Virus record (IMG/VR): IMGVR_UViG_3300008624_000042
Span: 1-31,890 of that record
Direction: 5' to 3' (one strand)
DNA from: a virus
Length of the DNA stretch: 31,890 nt
The position numbers and the translations under genes are program-made. The notes under the pieces were generated by a model that saw only the letters and a list, made by a program, of their open reading frames with translations, was not told the DNA's origin and made no database searches. Numbering within the stretch: position 1 is the stretch's first letter; each line of letters begins with the position of its first letter. Below, piece by piece: positions 24,702 to 30,410 of the stretch.

Positions 24702-24995
24702 CTATAGGCTTGAGTAGAGTGAGCGATTCCACATGCTCTCGTAAACTACTTTGACTCTGGTCAATGCGGTTCGCAGTTCCTGAGATGGATTGACTTCGAG
24801 AGCAGACTTGATTTCGATGATGGCAAGGGAGAGTTCGCACATCGCAGACTGTTGCTTGTCGAGTATTGCTTGCTCCATCTCAGCGTAGTCCTGCTCCATT
24901 TGCTCGTAGTCAGACAGCTCATAGTCTGTTGACTTGGCTTCGTTGTCGAGGTGTTTGGTTTGCTGTTCGATTTGTTTATTCTTGAAGTAGCCCAT
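24702..24995 (-). CDS. Small helical protein
   Basis: A 97-residue protein from ATG 24995 (AGGAGG seven bases upstream). It is almost wholly helical with Gln/Glu-rich heptad-like stretches (NKQIEQQTKHLDNEAKST, EQMEQDYAEMEQAILDKQ), suggesting a coiled coil. Unknown function. Confidence 0.55.
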   Translation of the reverse strand: MGYFKNKQIEQQTKHLDNEAKSTDYELSDYEQMEQDYAEMEQAILDKQQSAMCELSLAIIEIKSALEVNPSQELRTALTRVKVVYESMWNRSLYSSL

Positions 24996-25044
24996 GCTGG
25001 CCTCCTGTGTTTTGAGTTTCACGATAAACTATTTAACTAATGCT

Positions 25045-25194
25045 TTAATCGTCAAGAGTTAGAAGCCCGATTACAAATAGGATGAACGCGATTGCGATGC
25101 GGGAGACTGTTACGTCTTGACCTAGTATCCCTGTACACCATGAGGCTGTTGCCATTGTAAGGACAATGGCGACAGCCAATATGAATAGTGTCAT
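25045..25194 (-). CDS. 49-residue protein with two membrane segments
   Basis: A short frame starts with ATG at 25194 (AAAGG about nine bases upstream) and ends TAA at 25045. The product has two hydrophobic spans: MTLFILAVAIVLTMATAS (1-18) and RIAIAFILFVIGLLTL (32-47), joined by a short polar turn, ending in LDD. It fills an otherwise empty gap in the minus-strand unit. It may be a superinfection-exclusion or membrane-remodelling peptide; this is inference. Confidence 0.5.
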   Translation of the reverse strand: MTLFILAVAIVLTMATASWCTGILGQDVTVSRIAIAFILFVIGLLTLDD

Positions 25195-25272
25195 TCTTTA
25201 AACCTTTCAAACGAGGATGAACGAGTTTGCTTCGGCGAATGTAATGAGCCGAAAATATTTTTTCTGGTAGGG

Positions 25273-25623
25273 TTAGGTCTTGGGTTTGCAGAGCATATCA
25301 AAGAGATCGATGATTGGTTTGTTCTGCGCGACGATGCCTTGAACGTAAACGTCTGCGTGTTTCTGCATGTAGTACAGCTCGCAGTCTTTGAACAAGTCAT
25401 CGGGTGTATCCCATTGTTTTCCCTTGAGTTCTCCATCAGTACACTCGATGTCGTAGATGTTGGGAAACTCTGTTTGTTCTCCGACAAGGTGGGCAGGCAT
25501 GAGTCTGTCGCATGATGCTTCGAACGTGTTGCCCCAGTTGTCTTCGCCTTCAATGATGGCAGCGTCGTGACATGAGTCATGAGGTGAGTGCCAAGTAATA
25601 GTAGGCAAGAATGTAGTTGCCAT
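25273..25623 (-). CDS. Hypothetical early protein
   Basis: A 116-residue protein with GGAG eight bases before the ATG. It begins MATTFLPTITWHSPHDSCHD and has spaced Cys/His/Asp residues (CHD, SCDR, IECTDGE, DCELYYM) that might bind metal. No known family. It lies between small unknown genes of the early unit. Confidence 0.55.
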   Translation of the reverse strand: MATTFLPTITWHSPHDSCHDAAIIEGEDNWGNTFEASCDRLMPAHLVGEQTEFPNIYDIECTDGELKGKQWDTPDDLFKDCELYYMQKHADVYVQGIVAQNKPIIDLFDMLCKPKT

Positions 25624-25627
25624 GATG

Positions 25628-25867
25628 TTAGCTCCATTGTGTTAGGTGGTTATCAAGGTCCATCATTAGACCATCGAACTTGTCCTGTGTCATAGATGAA
25701 TCAACCTCATCTTGTATCCATTTAACTAAGCGGTTGTAGTTGTTACCGTTGTAACAATAGAAATGCAGACAGGCTTTCTCTAAGGAAAGCATGTCTGCTG
25801 GTTGGTCATCGAGTCCAAGTCCTCGTACGAATAGCCGTTTGATGTAGCCATTAGTGTGTGGTGTCAT
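25628..25867 (-). CDS. Small hypothetical protein
   Basis: A 79-residue protein from ATG 25867 (GGAG seven bases upstream), five bases before the next gene. The sequence is aromatic and Asp-rich (ACLHFYCYNGNNYNRLVKWI) and probably folds as a small helical domain. Unknown function. Confidence 0.5.
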   Translation of the reverse strand: MTPHTNGYIKRLFVRGLGLDDQPADMLSLEKACLHFYCYNGNNYNRLVKWIQDEVDSSMTQDKFDGLMMDLDNHLTQWS

Positions 25868-25871
25868 GATG

Positions 25872-26081
25872 TTACTCCTGCATCCATGATGCCAAGTGTG
25901 GTTCAGTTGTGTCAAACTCTGGAGGGAGTTCGATGTTGTCAGGGTACTTGTCGCACTGAGGATCAAAGAGATAAGCTTCGTACTGAGCTACACGTTGCTC
26001 GAACTTGTTGCCTTGAAAAGTGTAGGTGTATCCCATGTGTTCGCACCATTGCTTGAATGTAAGTTTGTTGTTGTAGACCAT
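25872..26081 (-). CDS. Small hypothetical protein
   Basis: A 69-residue protein from ATG 26081 (AAAGGAGA upstream). It starts MVYNNKLTFKQWCEHMGYTY and is rich in Tyr, Phe and Pro. Its leader lies next to repeat copy A of the 44-bp intergenic element. Unknown function. Confidence 0.5.
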   Translation of the reverse strand: MVYNNKLTFKQWCEHMGYTYTFQGNKFEQRVAQYEAYLFDPQCDKYPDNIELPPEFDTTEPHLASWMQE

Positions 26082-26096
26082 GATGTTCTCCTTTGT

Positions 26097-26140
26097 TTTC
26101 AATGCCTTGCATTTAACTAAGCGCAGCGTTTGCCTTGGGT
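26097..26140 (-). repeat. 44-bp intergenic repeat, copy A
   Basis: Differs from copy B at two of 44 positions. On the minus strand it covers the last codons and stop of the DUF4326 gene and leads into the ribosome binding site of the next gene. It contains the small palindrome-like AATGCCTTGCATT and the common core GCATTTAACTAAG (plus-strand reading). Confidence 0.8.
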
Positions 26141-26440
26141 GTCGAAGACAGCCTTGCCTTCATCGCTGTGTAACCAAGCGATGGCTGCTGCAAGCACGTC
26201 GCCATGACATGGCAAGGGCTTGCAGAAACAGCCAAGGGTTTTGCCTTTAAGTCCACGGACTTGAAGGACAAAGGACGGGCTGTTACAAAGTTTGTGCCAC
26301 AAATACTTTTTGTATTGGGTGCAAACTTTGTGGTGTGCAGCGGCTGACCGTTCGGTTGGGCGGAAAGGATTTCCGTAGACCGAAGGGCGGCCGATGTACA
26401 CCTGCGCTTTACCATGCTGCTTTATGTTCATGACTTGCAT
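26117..26440 (-). CDS. DUF4326-family protein
   Basis: A 107-residue protein from ATG 26440 (AGAGGAGA upstream). The DUF4326 pattern is visible: VYIGRPSVYGNPF (14-26), a Tyr-rich helix (TQYKKYLWHKLC), then LKGKTLGCFCKPLPCHGD (64-81) and VLAAAIAWL. The CFC ... CHGD cluster suggests metal or nucleotide binding. The family is common in phages and its biochemical role is not established to my knowledge. The C-terminal residues (TQGKRCA) are encoded by repeat copy A, so the repeat was inserted into, or captured with, the gene end. Confidence 0.8.
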   Translation of the reverse strand: MQVMNIKQHGKAQVYIGRPSVYGNPFRPTERSAAAHHKVCTQYKKYLWHKLCNSPSFVLQVRGLKGKTLGCFCKPLPCHGDVLAAAIAWLHSDEGKAVFDTQGKRCA

Positions 26441-26451
26441 AACTTCTCCTC

Positions 26452-26495
26452 TTTCAATGCTTTGCATTTAACTAAGCGAAGCGTTTGCCTTGGGT
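26452..26495 (-). repeat. 44-bp intergenic repeat, copy B
   Basis: Matches copy A at 42 of 44 positions by eye. It lies between the stop of the 65-residue gene and the DUF4326 ribosome binding site. Its right end touches the upstream stop codon. Confidence 0.8.
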
Positions 26496-26692
26496 TAGGA
26501 GATAGGATCTCCGATGCGGTAGCCGATGTTGATGCGTTCGCCATCAGCATCAATGGGATCGATGCCGAGTACGTTCTTGCGGCCATAGATCTCGACGATC
26601 TCTGCGACTACGGAAGTGAAGTCATGACCAAGGTCAAAGGTGAACTGATCGTCGCGGCCTTCGGTAAGGAACACATAGTATATTTGTTTCAT
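26495..26692 (-). CDS. Small protein, first gene of the minus-strand unit
   Basis: A 65-residue protein from ATG 26692 (AAGGAGA upstream). It reads MKQIYYVFLTEGRDDQFTFD, then SVVAEIVEIYGRKNVLGIDP, a compact alpha/beta pattern. It is followed by repeat copy B and preceded by the shorter copy C. Unknown function. Confidence 0.5.
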   Translation of the reverse strand: MKQIYYVFLTEGRDDQFTFDLGHDFTSVVAEIVEIYGRKNVLGIDPIDADGERINIGYRIGDPIS

Positions 26693-26707
26693 GAGTATCT
26701 CCTTTGT

Positions 26708-26732
26708 TTTCAATGCTTTGCATTTAACTAAG
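26708..26732 (-). repeat. Intergenic repeat, short copy C (25 bp)
   Basis: Identical to the first 25 bases of copy B (plus-strand reading), ending in GCATTTAACTAAG. It lies upstream of the first minus-strand gene, where a promoter for the whole early unit is expected. Confidence 0.65.
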
Positions 26733-26756
26733 GGAGGTTACGACCGTTGGTGTCAG

Positions 26757-26963
26757 CATCGCAGATATAGCGGAGCGAAGAAGGCCGAAGGCAGGAGGGA
26801 GCGAAGCGACCGTGGACCATCGGAGATATAGCGAGCGCAAGCGAGCGTAGCAGCATCGCAGATATAGCGAGCGAATGCGAAGCGTGGAACCGCCGGAGGC
26901 ATAGCGAACGCAGGTGAGCGTAGACCCATCGGAGATATAGCGAACGAAGGTGAAGCGTAGAAT
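26757..26963. repeat. Tandem iteron-like repeats
   Basis: Five units begin near 26757, 26818, 26854, 26891 and 26927, a period of 36-37 bases after the first longer unit. Each has a form of CATCGSAGATATAGCGARCG followed by a variable GCGARGCGTRG-type half. A minus-strand frame through them (26753-27016) exists but lacks a ribosome binding site and merely mirrors the repeat. The arrangement resembles initiator-binding iterons. Confidence 0.7.
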
Positions 26964-27858
26964 GCAGTGATGTAAATATATTTATGACAGATAAATATAT
27001 TTATTGCTGGATGCAAACACAGCAGTTGTTTGCTTGAGGTCCAGCGACAAGACGGTGGACTAGCTGAGAGAGATGCGATGGATGTGACACTTGCGATAGG
27101 TGTGACAGCTTTGCTGGCGGAGCTATTGCTGGTGGCGCAGCCATTGCCTCGAAGCCAGTGGACCAGACCTTGGTCTTGTCCGTGTGACTGATGGACCTTG
27201 GTCCGAAGTATAGTCCCGAACGAAGTGAGGGATAGGGATAGGGTGGGAAGATCGGAAGATCGGGAGCCTTGCGGATTAGCTAGTGTTTGTCTTATTTAGT
27301 TTACATAGCTTGTTGGTTAGTAGTGGTGTTGGTGTTGGTGGGTTGTGTTGGTTGTGTTGGGGTTGGGGGTTAGGGGGGGGAGCCTAGAGTAAGTAGGTGA
27401 ATGAAATGGATGAACTTTTTAGTATCAATGAATTAGATAATTTTAATTTAAATAATAATAAATCTAAATAAGATATGGGGTATTTACCCGAGGGTTTTAA
27501 AAAAACAATTATATATATATATTATATATATATAATAATAATGTATATGTAATGTATATGTATTAAGTATAGTATAGTAGGTAAGGGGTTCTCTCTTTCA
27601 CAAAGGGGGGATAGGATACAAGGGGGGATATGGGGGAAGGGAAGGTTAGATATAGGGAGGATAGTTAGAATAAAGAATAGTAAGAGTAAGGTATTCAGAT
27701 TTACTAAAACAAATTAAGTGAGCTACGCTAGTAGTTCATACCTTATAGGATAGGGGCAACGAAGTGGCCCTGTCGGGAAGACCAAGGAAGGGGTCCACGA
27801 CCCCTTCAAAACCCCGTAAATTACACCCCGATGAAATTTTGAAAAGCGAGGTAGGCAC

Positions 27859-28362
27859 ATGTGGGACAAGCCCAGTAAGAAAAGAAAGTACAACATACCT
27901 GAGCAGGAGCGCAGGTGTAAGTACTATCATCCTAACGAAGAGCAGTGCCGAGCATTGAAGATGCTTGGCTATACATACTGCTACTACCATGAGCCTACCT
28001 ACGCAGAACAAAGAAGTGAGAACGGACGGAAAGGAGGAAAGGCCCCAAGGCTTTTGCCTCCGCAGATGCCAGCACCTGAAATGGAAACGCTTGAGCAGGT
28101 GAGACAGTTCGCGGTTGAAACATTGCATCAGGTTCGGACGGGGCATCTTGAGCCACGGACTGCTGCTGTTGTCAGCAGTCTCGTAGCGCATGTTCTTAAA
28201 ACATTACCAGAGGTTGGAGCTGAAGAGGTCAGTGCTGCCGAGAAACTGAGAGGGCTATTGACTGATGACTTTTCCGAATCCAAAAAAGATGAAGATGCTG
28301 GCGAGCCTGTGCAGGATAACAGATCAGGTGAGTGGGAAACCCATACAGTTTCAGGTGTATGA
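27859..28362 (+). CDS. Putative small terminase subunit / DNA-binding zinc protein
   Basis: A 167-residue protein from ATG 27859, with a GAGG element about eight bases upstream. Residues 18-44 hold a Cys/His cluster (RRCKYYHPNEEQC, then YTYCYYH), likely a zinc site. GRKGGKAPR follows. Residues 75-150 are helical and could oligomerise (LEQVRQFAVETLHQVRTGHL, AAEKLRGLLTDDF). It lies directly before the large terminase and overlaps it by 98 bases. Position and a DNA-binding-like N-terminus support the small terminase role. The sequence family itself was not recognised. Confidence 0.45.
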   Translation: MWDKPSKKRKYNIPEQERRCKYYHPNEEQCRALKMLGYTYCYYHEPTYAEQRSENGRKGGKAPRLLPPQMPAPEMETLEQVRQFAVETLHQVRTGHLEPRTAAVVSSLVAHVLKTLPEVGAEEVSAAEKLRGLLTDDFSESKKDEDAGEPVQDNRSGEWETHTVSGV

Positions 28363-29698
28363 GGAACAAGAAAGGATCTTGAAGGCGGCCCACGAATCGC
28401 GGAACATTATCATCCTAAAGAGCAGGCAGATTGGTTGCTCGCAGATTTGTTGTTTTCTGGATGCCGTCTATACTATTCTGAATCCCGGTGCCAAGGTCGC
28501 GGTTGTGGCCGACACGGAACAAAAGGTCCACGGTTTACTGGACCGTGTTCGTGAGGTGTACCGCGATCTTGAAGTACCGCTGAGAATATCTAACCGATCT
28601 AAGATAGTAACGAGAGAAGGATCGGAAGTCCATGCCGTTACTGCTAACGCAGCGAAAGGACAGGAACAATCCAAGGCTGGGAGATCTATGAGCTTCCAGA
28701 TGCTGCACCTTTCGGAGCTGGCGTTCTGGCCAGATCAAGATGCCTTTGGCGCGTTGGCTAGTTCGGCTGGATTGTCTGCACCAATCCTTATCGAGTCAAC
28801 ATCATCTGGTCCCGGCGATTTGATGTGGAGACTTTGGACAGAAAAGAATGAGTTTGCCAAGCTGTTCTTTTCGGTAGAGGATCACCAAGCATATCGATCA
28901 GACCTACCCTTAACAGCAGAAGAGTGGCGGGAGATGCAGGATCTTGGGTTTACAGAACCAAACGCTGCGGCTTGGTTTAAGGAAACCCTTAACAATAGAT
29001 TCCAAGGCCATCTTGTTCGGGCTTTGCGGGAATATCCGCAAAGACCAGAACACGCATTCATGTCGGCGGAGGGAAGATGGATCGACTTAACTCCTCCAGT
29101 GTTGGCACATACAATGATGCAGGGCTTGAAGATATTCAAACCTAAACAACAGCTTGAGGAATATGTTATAGGTGTCGATACAGCTGGAGGCTTAGGCAAG
29201 GACGCAAGCGCCATTGCCGTTATACAAAAAAGCGATTTGTCCCTAGTTGCAACGTGGGTAGACGAGGATGCTACCATTGACACCCTTGCGGATTTCGTAC
29301 GCGCAGCTTATCAAATATATGGTGGCAGTGTAGTTATTGAGTCTAACGGCATCGGGTTGGCGACGGTGCAAGCAGCTAGAGCTAGAGGCATACCAGTGAT
29401 CGAAGCTAAGACTTCTCAGGCAAGACAGTACCAAGGTCTGCTCGCGGTGAAGAGGAAAGTGGAAGATGGCTCACTGGCAGGCCCATCTGAACTAGCCGAA
29501 GAGTGCGACAGCCTTCATGTTAATAGGCATGAGAAGTTTGACGGGAAGAAAGATCTGTGTATGGCGATAGGTTTTTCCTTACTATTTATTGACAAATCTC
29601 CTATGGGAGAGATACCTAAAGAGGAGCCAACTGAAAATGTTTTCTCCCTCAGTAGGTATCATAACAGGCAGAAGGCCGGAAACTGGAGCGAGTTCTAA
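28265..29698 (+). CDS. Terminase large subunit
   Basis: A 477-residue packaging motor. The ATPase part shows a phage-type Walker A (LKSRQIGCSQ, 51-60) and a Walker B ending in the catalytic Glu (FQMLHLSELAFW, 144-155). The RNase-H-like nuclease part begins VIGVDTAGGLGKDASAIAVI (301-320, first Asp at 305) and continues with SVVIESNGIG (second acid) and a late GKKDLCMAIGF. The start at 28265 gives a long overlap with the preceding gene; ATGs at 28289 or 28295 would shorten the N-terminus by 8-10 residues. It ends at TAATG, coupled to the next gene. Confidence 0.92.
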   Translation: MTFPNPKKMKMLASLCRITDQVSGKPIQFQVYEEQERILKAAHESRNIIILKSRQIGCSQICCFLDAVYTILNPGAKVAVVADTEQKVHGLLDRVREVYRDLEVPLRISNRSKIVTREGSEVHAVTANAAKGQEQSKAGRSMSFQMLHLSELAFWPDQDAFGALASSAGLSAPILIESTSSGPGDLMWRLWTEKNEFAKLFFSVEDHQAYRSDLPLTAEEWREMQDLGFTEPNAAAWFKETLNNRFQGHLVRALREYPQRPEHAFMSAEGRWIDLTPPVLAHTMMQGLKIFKPKQQLEEYVIGVDTAGGLGKDASAIAVIQKSDLSLVATWVDEDATIDTLADFVRAAYQIYGGSVVIESNGIGLATVQAARARGIPVIEAKTSQARQYQGLLAVKRKVEDGSLAGPSELAEECDSLHVNRHEKFDGKKDLCMAIGFSLLFIDKSPMGEIPKEEPTENVFSLSRYHNRQKAGNWSEF

Positions 29699-30168
29699 TG
29701 GCAATGGAAGATCCCAATAGAAGCATCATACGCAAGAAGCGGAAGACAAAGAGAAAGCTTCCTCCAGAATATCAGAACATCAGCACCGCAAGAATGGAAC
29801 ACGCCGCAGATCAGCAGAGCTTTGGATCGTGGCTTGGTACATTGCTTGGTGGACTCACGGGCGCGTTCGGCTTCTTCGGTGGCCCCGCTGTTGGGATACC
29901 AACAACATTGGCAGGCGCTAGTCTTGGCAACCAAATCGGTGGCGCTATTGGTGGAGAGGATGCTGTTGCAGCCCAAGCAGACTACTATGCACAGCAGGCT
30001 CAACAAGAATACGATATGAGTAAGTGGGCAGTTCTTGAACAGATGGAGGCTGAGGAGGAAGCTCGTCAGGCCGCAATAGATTTCTCGTTCAAAGAAATGA
30101 TTAACGCAAATACAAAGAAGACTAGCCCGGAGCATACATTTAAAGCAAGCAACTGGAGGAATGCGTAA
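29698..30168 (+). CDS. Glycine-rich, membrane-active-looking protein between terminase and portal
   Basis: A 156-residue protein starting at the TAATG overlap. The N-terminal 30 residues are strongly basic (IIRKKRKTKRKLPPEY). Residues 43-86 form a hydrophobic glycine-zipper block (GSWLGTLLGGLTGAFGFFGG, then GIPTTLAGASLGNQIGGAIG). The C-terminus is an acidic Gln-rich helix (YYAQQAQQEYDMSKWAVL). Glycine-zipper segments occur in phage ejection or pore-forming proteins. Such a protein here suggests an internal virion component made with the portal. Function is not known. Confidence 0.6.
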   Translation: MAMEDPNRSIIRKKRKTKRKLPPEYQNISTARMEHAADQQSFGSWLGTLLGGLTGAFGFFGGPAVGIPTTLAGASLGNQIGGAIGGEDAVAAQADYYAQQAQQEYDMSKWAVLEQMEAEEEARQAAIDFSFKEMINANTKKTSPEHTFKASNWRNA

Positions 30169-30410
30169 TGGATAACGGTGCAATGCTGATCCTTGAAGCC
30201 AAGGATATGGCCGCAGATAAGATGTCAAGCGGCATGGACAAAAAGAAAAAAGAAGAAACAGAAAGCATAGAAGGCGAACTGCTTGATGAACTGAAGAAGC
30301 TTCTTGATGGTTGGGATGATATGGATCATGACTACTACAAGGAACTTAAAGAAGTTTACACGAAGCATGGCGGCGAACTGGAAGAAGAAGAAGTAGAAGA
30401 AGAATACTAA
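30168..30410 (+). CDS. Small acidic protein next to portal
   Basis: An 80-residue protein coupled by TAATG on both sides. It has a Lys stretch (MDKKKKEETESIEGE), a helical Asp/Glu middle and a nearly pure Glu tail (GGELEEEEVEEEY). The charge pattern fits a small assembly factor, scaffold or portal partner. No family recognised. Confidence 0.6.
   Translation: MDNGAMLILEAKDMAADKMSSGMDKKKKEETESIEGELLDELKKLLDGWDDMDHDYYKELKEVYTKHGGELEEEEVEEEY

Larger units (their letters stand above)
26693..27858. other. Gene-free control region, candidate replication origin
   Basis: About 1.17 kb without a convincing gene. Left to right: short repeat C; five iteron-like units; two copies of a palindromic TAAATATATTTA (26972-27001); a mixed, hairpin-rich part with GGACCTTGGTCC and AGATCGGAAGATCGGG repeats (27020-27260); a G/T-only stretch ending in long G runs (27310-27380); a very AT-rich stretch with TA repeats (27415-27570); G-run purine DNA (27600-27665); and an 8-bp stem hairpin AAGGGGTC/GACCCCTT (27788-27806) before the terminase genes. 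Iterons beside an AT-rich melting region are a common origin layout. It also separates divergent early and late units, so their promoters should lie here. A packaging site is an alternative for the right part. Confidence 0.5.

Noticed and set aside
25191-25637. 148-codon minus-strand frame
   Set aside because: A Ser/Thr-rich shadow of the 25273-25623 gene in another frame, without its own good start.
26757-26963. CRISPR array
   Set aside because: Units follow one another without unique spacers, and no cas genes are present; tandem iteron-like repeats explain it better.
26753-27016. 87-codon minus-strand frame through the tandem repeats
   Set aside because: No ribosome binding site, and the peptide simply mirrors the repeat units (repeating RYI-x-D and SP motifs).
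27406-27471. 21-codon frame (Asn-rich) in the AT-rich stretch
   Set aside because: The composition is what AT-rich DNA gives by chance; too short to support.
26693-27858. tRNA genes in the non-coding block
   Set aside because: No T-loop signature (GTTCRANNC) with a matching acceptor stem was found by eye.
27764-27958. Plus-strand frame starting GTG before the small terminase candidate
   Set aside because: It runs through a hairpin and overlaps the 27859 gene in another frame, with no ribosome binding site.
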